From positions 1-50,253 of the forward strand of contig JALOAH010000017.1 in assembly GCA_023228865.1 (NCBI GenBank): 50,253 nt of DNA, in the 5' to 3' direction. Position 1 is the stretch's first letter; each line of letters begins with the position of its first letter. The position numbers and the translations under genes were made by a program. The stretch comes from Porticoccaceae bacterium. GTDB taxonomy: Bacteria > Pseudomonadota > Gammaproteobacteria > Pseudomonadales > Porticoccaceae. Under the pieces are notes generated by a model, which searched no databases, was not told the origin of the DNA, and saw only the letters and a list, made by a program, of their open reading frames with translations. Below are positions 26,313-33,950 of this stretch, piece by piece.

Positions 26313-26705
26313 ATGACCTTATCCACCCACCAGGAAGCGTTTGCCTGGATTGCCCGGGAGCAGGATCATTTTGAGCAGGCCCCCAACGCATTTCTAAACG
26401 CATGGCGACAAGGTGTTGCCCTCGCCGGCATTGAGCTTTTTGGCGATGGCACGCAAGACACCTGGGAACAGGCGACCGACAAATGGGACTTGCGCCCCAA
26501 CCTGTTGCTGATCAACGACACCGTCGATGTCATGAGTTCCGGCCAGAAAAGGTTCCTTGCCGCATTGGTGAGTTTTTATAACTCCCAGGAAGGCGGCGCA
26601 CTGTTTCGCCGTGTTGGCATTGAAGGCCTGGCCGATCTCAGCGGCCTGGACCTGACACGTCGCGAAGTGATCGCAGCGCTGATTCTGAACTACTGCGGCT
26701 GGTAG
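26313..26705 (+). CDS. Hypothetical ICE protein, 130 residues
   Basis: The ATG at 26313 follows AGGAGATTTTTT. The protein is acidic and mostly helical, with a WxxA-type N-terminal helix (HQEAFAWIAREQDHFEQAP) and a tail RREVIAALILNYCGW. No motif or family is recognised. The ribosome binding site, composition and tandem position with other ICE genes make it a real gene. Confidence 0.8.
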   Translation: MTLSTHQEAFAWIAREQDHFEQAPNAFLNAWRQGVALAGIELFGDGTQDTWEQATDKWDLRPNLLLINDTVDVMSSGQKRFLAALVSFYNSQEGGALFRRVGIEGLADLSGLDLTRREVIAALILNYCGW

Positions 26706-26741
26706 TCGCGACCACATTGATCCACTTGAAATCATTCACCC

Positions 26742-26780
26742 ACCGGGGCTCACTTCCCGGTAGGGGTGGGCTCTGCCCTA
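26742..26780 (+). ncRNA. Twin-hairpin leader (copy 1)
   Basis: Hairpin 1 is ACCGGG/CCCGGT (26742-26761, loop GCTCACTT). Hairpin 2 is AGGG/CCCT (26762-26779, loop GTGGGCTCTG). The next ribosome binding site, AGGAG, lies about 8 nt further on. Architecture shared with the leaders at 28648, 31624, 33552 and 33951. Confidence 0.5.
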
Positions 26781-26799
26781 CCTCTACAGGAGATCCACC

Positions 26800-27516
26800 A
26801 TGAGCGCTATCATCAACCCCTTTATCCGTGGCTTTAACCATCTCACCACGCAACGGCAGTTAGTCATTACCTACGAGGATGATTGTCCGCCGGCCTTTCG
26901 TCCCCTGCATGAATCTCAAGCCCATTTACGGGACGACGAGATTCGGCAGCATCCCTGCATCTTTTGCGACAGCTTTGCACTGATCACCGAGGGACAAACC
27001 GTTCCGGATGTCATTGAGGCCCAATGCACTGGCATTGGAATCGTACGCACAGTGGTCTATGCCGTGATGGCCAACGATACTGGGCATCCCATGCATGTTG
27101 GCGACACCTATTCAGCGGAGTCCGCCGCGACGCTCATTCACCGTCTGCATTTTATGACGGGGCACTACAGCCGGTGTTGGGAGATCAGTTCGGCCCACAT
27201 CAGTCGGCAGGCATTGGCTGGATTGGGTGCAATGGCTGATATCGCAACGCCGAGTGGCTTGCTGTTTGAAGCGTTCAGGCTGCCGTACAGCCACGCTGTC
27301 GGAGTCAAGCTTATCGCCACACCCTGGACCAGTGAGAACCTTCGGCACATCACCGACCAAAACGCGACACAACTGCGCCAGGAGCATATGGCGGCAGGAC
27401 TGCCCGGATCGCTGGTGAATGTGTTGCACCTGGCCGCGCTTGCCGATACGCGGATTCTGATATTTGATCCCGATGCGCCAGCGCTGGAAGGTTTACCACT
27501 TCACGACCATGGGTAG
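26800..27516 (+). CDS. Conserved ICE protein, possibly DUF5983-like
   Basis: The 238-residue protein starts after AGGAGATCCACC. The central stretch CWEISSAHISRQALAGL, followed by LLFEAFRLPYSHAVGVKLIATPW, resembles the DUF5983-type proteins carried by ICEs of this class; this is recollection and not certain. An HPCIFCDSF segment near residue 46 has two cysteines, but no complete metal site is seen. It is followed by a strong terminator, so it ends this transcription unit. Confidence 0.8.
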   Translation: MSAIINPFIRGFNHLTTQRQLVITYEDDCPPAFRPLHESQAHLRDDEIRQHPCIFCDSFALITEGQTVPDVIEAQCTGIGIVRTVVYAVMANDTGHPMHVGDTYSAESAATLIHRLHFMTGHYSRCWEISSAHISRQALAGLGAMADIATPSGLLFEAFRLPYSHAVGVKLIATPWTSENLRHITDQNATQLRQEHMAAGLPGSLVNVLHLAALADTRILIFDPDAPALEGLPLHDHG

Positions 27517-27523
27517 TATACAA

Positions 27524-27549
27524 GAGCCCCACCACGGGGCTCATTTTTT
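27524..27549 (+). terminator. Intrinsic terminator
   Basis: The stem GAGCCCC/GGGGCTC with loop ACCAC is followed by ATTTTTT. It ends the 26-27.5 kb transcript and faces the convergent HNH gene. Confidence 0.9.
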
Positions 27550-27570
27550 AGCTCAGCTTATGTTTACCCA

Positions 27571-28344
27571 TTAATGTTGAAGGTGTTCATCAAAGCTGTG
27601 ATACCGCTTTTGCCCCGCGCTTTTTCGGATACGTCCCACCTTCGAATTATCAATCTTTCCCTGCAGGAATTGAACGAGCTCATCGAAGCGCGCCGAGGGG
27701 ATCAATTGCCACTTGCAACCAAACTGGCGTTTCACCGCATTATAGATCGCCATGTACTTGTATTTGTCCTGCTTGGATGTGTCCTGCTTTTGGTAATCTT
27801 TATATTTCCCAATCAAATACTCGATGTAGGCGCACTGATTCAAGTCACTGGACACACTTCCCTCCGGGGGCGCTATGGTGACTTTCTGCTTGGTTGATTT
27901 CAGATTTAAGGTACCGGCCTGAATGGCTCCGGGGCTATTGATGGCGACCTGTCCCGAGTTGTTTTCCACCCTTATATTTTGGTAATTATTGATGAGCACT
28001 TCGGCCACGGAAGTGGTACGAGGTGTTATTTCGACCAGGCCTTTTTGCCCCCAACGACTCTTGTAACTGATCAACAACTCAACGGGATGGTTCTCCACCT
28101 CCGAGTCAATAATTCTGTGGTGACGACCACAAAAAAGCAGCAGGTTCTCAAACCCATGCCGTTCGTCGTCGGATTGGCTGGGATCATACCTCGGCCCCCC
28201 TTTGCTTGCTGCCCTGATATGGGCAATTTCACCCGTCACCGTGCCAGAGGATTCTACCAGTGGCACCTGGCACGCTGGGTATGCGCACTGATTGTCGGAC
28301 ATTGCGAACAGTCGCTTTATCGTCGGTAGCTTTGGCGATCCCAC
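27571..28344 (-). CDS. HNH endonuclease-domain protein (orphan defence candidate)
   Basis: The 257-residue protein has an N-terminal HNH zinc-finger nuclease: CAYPAC (C20, C25), GEIAHIRAAS (H42), then FENLLLFCGRHHRIID (N67, C72, H75/H76). A middle repeat-like beta segment follows (residues 120-150, NNSGQVAINSPGAIQAGTL). The C-terminal helical domain (YIEYLIGKYKDYQKQ; YNAVKRQFGCKWQLIPSARF) resembles a module seen at the end of other HNH and phage-related proteins. The GTG start follows GGAGGGAGA. It is the only minus-strand gene in the accessory ICE block and more AT-rich than its neighbours, so it looks like inserted cargo. A nuclease role is likely; defence is inferred. Confidence 0.85.
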   Translation of the reverse strand: MGSPKLPTIKRLFAMSDNQCAYPACQVPLVESSGTVTGEIAHIRAASKGGPRYDPSQSDDERHGFENLLLFCGRHHRIIDSEVENHPVELLISYKSRWGQKGLVEITPRTTSVAEVLINNYQNIRVENNSGQVAINSPGAIQAGTLNLKSTKQKVTIAPPEGSVSSDLNQCAYIEYLIGKYKDYQKQDTSKQDKYKYMAIYNAVKRQFGCKWQLIPSARFDELVQFLQGKIDNSKVGRIRKSAGQKRYHSFDEHLQH

Positions 28345-28525
28345 TCTCCCTCCCTATCACTCAACGTTACTGATGATCCGTCGTGGATTATATGACAGCG
28401 AGACATCCATCCCCACCGATACCCTCTGTTTCCAGCCCTCCAAATCCAAGCACCGACGATCAATGGGGCTCAACACGTAACCCATTGCAGATGGCAACGT
28501 TGCCCGACAAGCGACATCGTTGTGC

Positions 28526-28600
28526 CATGTTCCGCTGCTTCGCCAGCGACATGCCCAGGTAGCCTCGACCTTCAAGGCTACGATGCGATCCGTCGCATTG
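28526..28600 (+). ncRNA. Repeated three-hairpin element, copy 1
   Basis: Three predicted hairpins stand in a row. The first is CATGT...CGCTG pairing with CAGCG...ACATG, with a 2-nt bulge. The second is GTAGCC/GGCTAC. The third is ATGCGA/TCGCAT around a TCCG loop. A T-rich run (TTGGTTGTTTTT) follows. A second copy at 30130 keeps all three stems, and its third stem has changed in five of six pairs with pairing preserved. That is strong evidence for a functional RNA or ssDNA structure. Confidence 0.65.
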
Positions 28601-28647
28601 GTTGTTTTTGTACCTGATGCCATCGCGCGTCTTTTACCTCAACCCTC

Positions 28648-28683
28648 AAGGGACATCCCTCCCTTGCAGGGCGGAAGTCCCTT
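28648..28683 (+). ncRNA. Twin-hairpin leader (copy 2)
   Basis: Hairpin 1 is AAGGGA/TCCCTT (28648-28665) and hairpin 2 is AGGG/CCCT (28668-28682). A mutually exclusive 7-bp pairing AAGGGAC/GTCCCTT (28648-28654 with 28677-28683) is also possible. The ribosome binding site AAGGAG follows 11 nt later. Confidence 0.5.
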
Positions 28684-28706
28684 GGCTTTCCCACAAGGAG
28701 TCTTTC

Positions 28707-29501
28707 ATGGACATTCAAGTCATCCGTGCACAGCTGCCGACGCTGGTCAGCGGCCATATGCCGCGCAACGCCCGCAAATTCAAGTTCAACATCTTCGACG
28801 GACAACCCAAGGTTTCGACGCTGGGCTTCCACATCGATCCCCAACCGTTCGAAGGCAAGGTGATCGCGAAGACCGATGAGGCCATCGTCGTCAAGACCGG
28901 TCGCGCCGAGTTCGCGGTGCTCGATCGCACACTGATCACCGACGTGCCCGACGAGGGCGTCGAAGTGCAGGTTACACCTTATGCTCGACGCCGCTTCGAC
29001 GGGCTGCGCGCGGACACCCCGGAACAGCGAACCGAGTACGCCGATGGGGTTCCGTACACGGTGAACACCCTGGTGCTCGGCTCGGCACCGGCCAGATTGC
29101 CGATTCCGCTACCGCGTTGCCAGGAATTGCAGGATCTCGTCGATCAACTGGAGCAGTTGCCCGCGCCCGATGGCTTTCGGCGCATTACCCACCTGCTGGT
29201 GGACGCGGGGGCACGGGACTTCACCTGTGTCAATCCGCTACCCGGCGACATTATCAGGACGCCACCGGCGATCGGTTTCACCGTTGCCACGGCAAAGTTC
29301 CAGGGCCAGGTCACCGTACTCTACGAGCGCGGCCTTGATCTCTACGCGGTGGAACTGCGCCGTGAGGGGGATCTGGTCGAGCGGGTCGATACCCTGTGCT
29401 TCGATTCGCTCGGCGACACACTGGAACGCCTGATCGACGATGGCAGTTGGCGGCGCATCCAGGTGGTGACTCTGTCTGGACGCACACCGACCCGCCACTG
29501 A
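28707..29501 (+). CDS. Hypothetical ICE protein, 264 residues
   Basis: The start ATG is 6 nt after AAGGAG. The protein is mixed alpha/beta, with an N-terminal region MDIQVIRAQLPTLVSGHMPR and a middle VIAKTDEAIVVKTGRAEFAVLD that looks like a small beta-barrel. A second half (PRCQELQDLVDQLEQLP to the end) contains GFRRITHLLVDAGARDFTCV. No family is recognised and no catalytic motif is clear. It is GC-rich like the ICE core and lies in a conserved-looking run of ICE genes, each with its own leader hairpins. Confidence 0.82.
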   Translation: MDIQVIRAQLPTLVSGHMPRNARKFKFNIFDGQPKVSTLGFHIDPQPFEGKVIAKTDEAIVVKTGRAEFAVLDRTLITDVPDEGVEVQVTPYARRRFDGLRADTPEQRTEYADGVPYTVNTLVLGSAPARLPIPLPRCQELQDLVDQLEQLPAPDGFRRITHLLVDAGARDFTCVNPLPGDIIRTPPAIGFTVATAKFQGQVTVLYERGLDLYAVELRREGDLVERVDTLCFDSLGDTLERLIDDGSWRRIQVVTLSGRTPTRH

Positions 29502-29608
29502 TCCGGCCACCGGCCGTTTTCCTCTCAACCCACGGTGCCGCTGCTCGGCGCCGTGCCCTGGCATCCGCGTTGATGCCTCTTTTCTTTCGTTCTTAGGAGA
29601 TTACAACC

Positions 29609-29971
29609 ATGTTGCGATTCAAAGGCGCTGACCTGCGCCCTGTACTGACCGAAGCGATAACCAACCAATGCCGCATCATCCTAGCAAAGGATCAGGGCGT
29701 CTATTTCCTGCCCGAACAAGGCGAGCGAACGCCGGAAGGACGCTACCAGCGGCTGGCCTACGCCGTCGGCTGCAACCCCGACATCGATCCGTTCGATGAC
29801 TGGTGGACGCTGGCTTACACCGAGTTGGGCGGTGACGATTTCGGCGAATTTTTCGATCCCCTGGAGGCCGTGTTCGCACACATTCTGAACAGCGAGGACG
29901 ATCTCGAACTCTCCGCCACCCCGACGCACCTGTCGTTTCAAGCCGTGCCGCCCAAACCGGGCAACGGCTGA
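29609..29971 (+). CDS. DUF3085 domain protein
   Basis: The 120-residue protein reads MLRFKGADLRPVLTEAITNQ, then GVYFLPEQGERTPEGRYQRLAYAVGCNP and DPFDDWWTLAYTELGGDDFGE, which is the DUF3085 pattern found in ICEs of this type. The ribosome binding site TAGGAGA lies 8 nt before the ATG. Function is unknown. Its leader has a hairpin pair (CACGGTGCCG/CGGCGCCGTG with one wobble, then GGCATC/GATGCC), and a strong terminator follows. Confidence 0.85.
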   Translation: MLRFKGADLRPVLTEAITNQCRIILAKDQGVYFLPEQGERTPEGRYQRLAYAVGCNPDIDPFDDWWTLAYTELGGDDFGEFFDPLEAVFAHILNSEDDLELSATPTHLSFQAVPPKPGNG

Positions 29972-29987
29972 AAAGCGGCCTGTCCTC

Positions 29988-30015
29988 AAGCCCCCCATCG
30001 GGGGCTTTTTCTTTT
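29988..30015 (+). terminator. Intrinsic terminator after DUF3085 gene
   Basis: A GC-rich stem AAGCCCCC/GGGGGCTT with loop CATC is followed by a broken T run (TTTCTTTTT). Confidence 0.9.
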
Positions 30016-30129
30016 TCCACACCCAGCCACGGAGACCACTTACCTTCCCAAACACTGCCAACAATAATGGGGCTCGGGCAATGTCCCTTAGATACGCGCG
30101 CGCCACACACACTGACGTAACACTATGAG

Positions 30130-30206
30130 CATGTTCCGCTGCTCCGCCAGCGACATGCCCAGGTAGCCACGATCCTTAAGGCTACGGCGCGGTTCCGACC
30201 GCGTTG
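30130..30206 (+). ncRNA. Repeated three-hairpin element, copy 2
   Basis: The first 39 nt match copy 1 with a single change. Hairpin 1 (CATGT...CGCTG/CAGCG...ACATG) and hairpin 2 (GTAGCC/GGCTAC) are kept. Hairpin 3 is CGCGGT/ACCGCG around the same TCCG loop, where copy 1 has ATGCGA/TCGCAT. It lies 167 bp upstream of the DUF3577 gene, in the same orientation as copy 1. Confidence 0.65.
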
Positions 30207-30373
30207 ATCGTCCCAGTTCGCCCAGGCATCCCGCGCGCGAACGCTCATCGTTTCGATGATGGATGCACCCTTCTCTTCCCGGATCTGTCGATCCGTCATC
30301 CCGTGCGGGGGTATTCCTCCCGCCAGGGCAGGTTTATCTCCGTTATTTTCTATTCTTATTGTGGAGATTAACC

Positions 30374-30874
30374 ATGCCTACATCGTCTGAAAAAACTTTC
30401 TTCAACCTGCATATCACCGGCTTGGGGTATCTGAATCGTATTCGCGAGGTCACCCCCCGCAAAGGCGAGTCTTTCCTGGCCTGCGATATCGCAGCACTCA
30501 ATGGTCCCAGCGATGCGCCTGAGTATCGCCGTTTCGATGTCCGGGTTTCCGGCACTGAAGCGCAACACCTGATTCGCCGTTGTTCCGAAGCCGTTGAAGC
30601 GGACAAAAAGGTGCTGATCGGCTTTCGCCTTGGCGACCTGTGGACCGACACCTTTACCTACACCAAAGGCGAGCGGGCCGGGCAACCGGGCATCAGCCTG
30701 AAAGCACGTCTGCTCTTCGTCCAGTGGATCAAGGTTGATGGAGAAATGGTCTACAAGGCCGAACCAAAATCAACCGAGAGTTCTGGCGAGGCGGCATCAC
30801 CCGATGCTTCGGATGCTTCCGCTGAACCAGCGCCTGACATCCCTGACGACGCTGAAACAACCGTATCAGCCTAG
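30374..30874 (+). CDS. DUF3577 (STY4534-type) ICE protein
   Basis: The 166-residue protein begins MPTSSEKTFFNLHITGLGYLNRIREVTPRKGESFLACDIAALNG... in separable blocks typical of DUF3577/STY4534 proteins, which NCBI-style annotation calls ICE replication proteins. It looks like an OB-like beta-rich domain (about residues 8-125), ending with an acidic Ala/Asp/Ser-rich tail. The ATG follows GTGGAGATTAACC. Role in replication is family annotation, not seen in the sequence. Confidence 0.87.
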   Translation: MPTSSEKTFFNLHITGLGYLNRIREVTPRKGESFLACDIAALNGPSDAPEYRRFDVRVSGTEAQHLIRRCSEAVEADKKVLIGFRLGDLWTDTFTYTKGERAGQPGISLKARLLFVQWIKVDGEMVYKAEPKSTESSGEAASPDASDASAEPAPDIPDDAETTVSA

Positions 30875-30884
30875 TCATCCTCCC

Positions 30885-30907
30885 AAGGCCCCCACCGGGG
30901 CCTTGTT
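30885..30907 (+). terminator. Terminator-like hairpin after DUF3577 gene
   Basis: The stem AAGGCCCC/GGGGCCTT with loop CACC is followed by GTTGTCATTTTC. The T tract is interrupted, so termination may be partial and the next gene may be co-transcribed. Confidence 0.65.
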
Positions 30908-30978
30908 GTCATTTTCTTCCGATCCTTCAGGCGCTTCGCCGTGCCTTTCCGATCACGTCCCATTCAAGGAGACCTTCC

Positions 30979-31587
30979 ATGATTAATCTTTCCGGCCAAT
31001 TGGCCATACGCACCATCCACGGTCGCAACGGTGATTTCAATGTCGGCCGATTAACCACTTCCATCGGTGAGTTCGTTATCAAGAACGCCGAGCTGGACCA
31101 GTACAACGAAGGCAAATACGACGGTGATTTCATCATCACCGAGATTCGACCTTCCACGTACAACACCAGCGGACGCATGGTCATTGAGATTCGCGCCCAT
31201 TTGGGCGGCATGACCTTATCCAGTATTGATCCTCTCAGCAGTGACGAAGCCAACCGGCTAAGCCCGCAGGAAGTCGATCCTATTGATGAGGAAGCTCAGG
31301 CACCGGTACCCATCGCCGCGGCTCCGATCGAGGCAACGGAACAAGTGTCCGGTGATCCGCTGGTCGATACCACGCCATTCGGCGCCTCTGCTTCGACCAT
31401 GACAGACACACCGATACCGGAGGACACGGATGCCACGCTGTTCGGCACCCTCTGGCCTTTGGGCGAGAGCATCAAACTCGACGCCACTGTCGATCGCCGG
31501 GTGTTGCGTCAGCAGCGCGACCGTCTCGGTGTTCTGGGTTACGAGTTCGCACCTCTGACCCAGGACTGGCACCGGGTTTCCGCCTGA
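30979..31587 (+). CDS. DUF3275 family ICE protein
   Basis: This protein of 202 residues starts MINLSGQLAIRTIHGRNGDF, then NVGRLTTSIGEFVIKNAELDQYNEGKYDG and FIITEIRPSTYNTSGRMVIEIRAHL, the DUF3275 signature. The N-terminal 80 residues form the conserved beta-rich domain. A Pro/Ala/Asp-rich linker (about 90-150) joins a C-terminal segment (FGTLWPLGESIKLDATVDRR). Function is unknown. It typically follows the DUF3577 gene, as here. The ribosome binding site AAGGAG is 8 nt upstream. Confidence 0.87.
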   Translation: MINLSGQLAIRTIHGRNGDFNVGRLTTSIGEFVIKNAELDQYNEGKYDGDFIITEIRPSTYNTSGRMVIEIRAHLGGMTLSSIDPLSSDEANRLSPQEVDPIDEEAQAPVPIAAAPIEATEQVSGDPLVDTTPFGASASTMTDTPIPEDTDATLFGTLWPLGESIKLDATVDRRVLRQQRDRLGVLGYEFAPLTQDWHRVSA

Positions 31588-31623
31588 TCCTCATCGCATC
31601 CCGCGATTTTCATCCACCCCAAA

Positions 31624-31659
31624 GGGGCACCTGTCGCCCCTGAGGCATGGGCGCCCCTC
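31624..31659 (+). ncRNA. Twin-hairpin leader (copy 3)
   Basis: Hairpin 1 is GGGGC/GCCCC (31624-31640, loop ACCTGTC). Hairpin 2 is GAGG/CCTC (31642-31659). An alternative 6-bp pairing AGGGGC/GCCCCT (31623-31628 with 31653-31658) would exclude both. TTTTC and the ribosome binding site AAGAGGA follow. Confidence 0.5.
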
Positions 31660-31680
31660 TTTTCTCAAGAGGACATCACT

Positions 31681-32328
31681 ATGCCCACACCTTTATCCCC
31701 ACAACCGCTGTACCGCCTTGATGAATGCCCGGACCTGATGGCCGATGGCTGCATCACTGACGAGAGCGGCAATCTGGTCTTTCTGTCCGTCTGGGCGCGG
31801 GATACCGCTGTCCAGGAATTTTTGGCTCGGCTGACCCTCGGTCGCGCCGAAGACGGACTGGATCAATTCCATCTTATCCCCGAACAGGGATCGTCCATCC
31901 CGGTGTTTATCGGCAATGCTGATCTGCTGGAAAAGCGCATCACGCGCGCCTTCAGGCGCACGCTGTTTGGATCCATGGTCCATCTGTGGCTGTTCGACAG
32001 GCACTGCATTACCCCGGACAAGGCGAACACCCTTGCACTGGCGGTATTGCCCAAGGGCAACTGCCAATACGAGCGCCTCTGGGTGCTGGTACGAGAGACC
32101 TGCCCATTGCCGCTGCTGGATCACTGGCGCGAGCCGGTACTGGCCTTGCTGCAATCACGAAACATGCTGATCCAACTTCCCGTCGCTCTCGGGCCTCTGG
32201 AAGGTCATCGCTTGGTTCTGGATGTACCGGCCCTGACTGACGCATTGGGCGACATGATTCGCAACGGTGTCTTGACGGTCTCACCGACCGACTCGGTCCC
32301 GAACAAATCCGTTCAACGGGTCGCCTGA
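31681..32328 (+). CDS. Hypothetical ICE protein, 215 residues
   Basis: The soluble mixed alpha/beta protein has LYRLDECPDLMADGCITDESG near the start and LFGSMVHLWLFDRHCITPD in the middle. The C-terminal part is leucine-rich. No family or catalytic motif is recognised. It has its own twin-hairpin leader and a terminator immediately after it, and lies between DUF3275 and the methyltransferase gene, a place usually filled by conserved unknown proteins in this ICE class. Confidence 0.8.
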   Translation: MPTPLSPQPLYRLDECPDLMADGCITDESGNLVFLSVWARDTAVQEFLARLTLGRAEDGLDQFHLIPEQGSSIPVFIGNADLLEKRITRAFRRTLFGSMVHLWLFDRHCITPDKANTLALAVLPKGNCQYERLWVLVRETCPLPLLDHWREPVLALLQSRNMLIQLPVALGPLEGHRLVLDVPALTDALGDMIRNGVLTVSPTDSVPNKSVQRVA

Positions 32329-32340
32329 CGCTTTACCACC

Positions 32341-32366
32341 GAGCCCGTTCTTCCGGGCTCTTTTCT
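32341..32366 (+). terminator. Intrinsic terminator
   Basis: The stem GAGCCCG/CGGGCTC with loop TTCTTC is followed by TTTTCTT. It lies 12 bp after the preceding stop codon and about 25 bp before the methyltransferase start, so it may act as an attenuator within a longer transcript. Confidence 0.75.
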
Positions 32367-32390
32367 TACCACTGCTACCAGGAGAGAGTT

Positions 32391-33500
32391 ATGGCTCTTA
32401 TGTTTCCGCGGCTGGCCCGCAACTTTATCAAAAACGGTTACTTCCCCACGGATGAATCGACGCTGGAGCGGACACTGTCCGCACTGGCCCCATCGTCGGG
32501 CACCATGTGCATTCTCGACCCTTGTGCTGGCGAAGGCGTAGCGATTGCCGAAGCCGCTCATGCCCTTGGGCGGGAGCAGGTCACGGTCTACGCCGTCGAG
32601 TACGACACCGAGCGTGCCACCCATGCGCGCAATCTCGTTGACCACTGTCTGCAGGGTGACCTGATGGACACACTGATCTCCCGCCAGTCCTTCGGACTGC
32701 TGTGGCTCAATCCGCCCTACGGCGATCTGAACCGCGGTGCCGATGGCAATATCGGTTATCCAGGTAAAGGCCGTCCACGGCTGGAGAAGCTGTTTTACCA
32801 GCGCACCCTGCCACTGTTGCAGTACGACGGCGTGCTGGTGCTGATCATCCCGATCTACGTCCTCGACGCCGAATTCGTAGGCTGGCTGACACGTCACTTT
32901 GCCGACCTGCGACTCTACCGTGCGGTGGACACCCAGTTCAAACAGGTGGTGATCTTCGGTCGACGGGTACGTCAGCGGGAGCTGGCTGGAAGCGACACCA
33001 AGGCTGTTCGACAGCAATTGCTCCAGGCCGGTCAGGGCAACATCGATGTAGACGTGTTGCCGGATGACGGATCTTGCCCGACCTACACAGTGCCCACGTC
33101 CCAAGCGAACCCGGAGCATTTTTATCGCATCACGCTCGAACCGGAGCAATTCGCTGCCGAAGTACACCGCCTGCAGGGCATGTGGCCGGCCCTCGAAACG
33201 TACTTGGGCGCCGCACAGCGAATACCGCGGCCTCCGGCACGTGCCCTTTCCCACTGGCATCTCGCTTTGGCCCTGGCGGCTGGCGCGATCTCAGGGGTTG
33301 TCACTGCCAAAACCGGCAAGGTCTTGGTCGTCAAGGGCGATACCCACAAGGAGAAATCCTTGACCACGGAGTACCGGGAGCGGGATGACGGCTCGGTTGC
33401 CGAGACCCGCATCCTGACCGATCGCTTCGTACCGATCATCCGCGCGTGGGATATGACACCCGACTCCCCCACCAGGGGGCAGGTGTTGACCATTCGCTGA
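32391..33500 (+). CDS. DUF6094-like SAM-dependent methyltransferase
   Basis: This 369-residue class I methyltransferase has motif I as ILDPCAGEGVAIAEAAHALG (about residues 42-62) and the adenine-N6-type catalytic motif LLWLNPPYGDLNRG (NPPYGD). Such proteins (DUF6094) are standard in ICEs of this class and could methylate ICE or host DNA to avoid restriction. The C-terminal part (after about 190) includes YRITLEPEQFAAEVHRLQ and a conserved tail with RAWDMTPDSPTRGQVLTIR. The target base is inferred from NPPY; the recognition site is not known. Confidence 0.85.
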   Translation: MALMFPRLARNFIKNGYFPTDESTLERTLSALAPSSGTMCILDPCAGEGVAIAEAAHALGREQVTVYAVEYDTERATHARNLVDHCLQGDLMDTLISRQSFGLLWLNPPYGDLNRGADGNIGYPGKGRPRLEKLFYQRTLPLLQYDGVLVLIIPIYVLDAEFVGWLTRHFADLRLYRAVDTQFKQVVIFGRRVRQRELAGSDTKAVRQQLLQAGQGNIDVDVLPDDGSCPTYTVPTSQANPEHFYRITLEPEQFAAEVHRLQGMWPALETYLGAAQRIPRPPARALSHWHLALALAAGAISGVVTAKTGKVLVVKGDTHKEKSLTTEYRERDDGSVAETRILTDRFVPIIRAWDMTPDSPTRGQVLTIR

Positions 33501-33551
33501 TCATCTCCGGCGGCACGCCGCCGTCGTTAATTCTTTGTTTCATCCACCCAC

Positions 33552-33586
33552 CGGGGTCCAGTCGCCCCGTGGGGTGCCGTGGCCCC
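33552..33586 (+). ncRNA. Twin-hairpin leader (copy 4)
   Basis: Hairpin 1 is CGGGG/CCCCG (33552-33569, loop TCCAGTCG). Hairpin 2 is GGGG/CCCC (33571-33586, loop TGCCGTGG). The first G run can instead pair with the last C run. GTTTCAT and a GAGAGG ribosome binding site follow. Confidence 0.5.
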
Positions 33587-33610
33587 GTTTCATATAGAGA
33601 GGTAATCACC

Positions 33611-33904
33611 ATGGCACTCGTAACACTGTCTCAACCGCGCTTCCAAGCCGGCAAAGTACTCATGACCCAAGGCGTGAACGATCTTATTCAACGGGGAGTT
33701 ATCAATCCCGTGCCTTATCTCCAGCGCCATCTCAATGGCGACTGGGGCGATTTGTGCGGCGACGACAAGCAGCTCAATGATGAAGCACTGACATCGGGGG
33801 GACGATTGATGTCGTCCTACGACGTCGGGCCGGATCTCAAGCTTTGGATCATCACTGAATGGGATCGCAGCGTCACGACGTTGCTGCTGCCCAGCGAGTA
33901 CTGA
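33611..33904 (+). CDS. Small conserved ICE/plasmid-related protein
   Basis: The 97-residue protein (MALVTLSQPRFQAGKVLMTQ; LQRHLNGDWGDLCGDD; LKLWIITEWDRSVTTLLLPSEY) belongs to a small family I know from plasmids and ICEs, with GDWGDL and an ITExDRS-TLLLPxEY end. Its function is unknown. Public annotations of relatives as restriction subunits are not supported by any motif here. ATG 33611 follows AGAGAGGTAATCACC. Confidence 0.85.
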   Translation: MALVTLSQPRFQAGKVLMTQGVNDLIQRGVINPVPYLQRHLNGDWGDLCGDDKQLNDEALTSGGRLMSSYDVGPDLKLWIITEWDRSVTTLLLPSEY

Positions 33905-33950
33905 TTCCTTTTTTACCGCGACGCCAGCCGTCGTTTCATTTCCCACCCCT

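Larger units (their letters stand above)
28345..28706. other. Gap holding a 75-nt structured element and a twin-hairpin leader
   Basis: No coding region is seen. The left part (28345-28525) is the upstream region of the HNH gene with no clear motif. The right part holds the repeated structured element (28526-28600) and a leader hairpin pair (28648-28683) before the next gene. Confidence 0.6.
29972..30373. other. Gap holding a terminator and the second structured element
   Basis: No gene is seen. The region contains the terminator at 29988-30015, element copy 2 at 30130-30206, and two later hairpins, GGATC/GATCC (30281-30294) and GCGGG/CCCGC (30305-30323), before the ribosome binding site of the DUF3577 gene. 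Confidence 0.6.
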
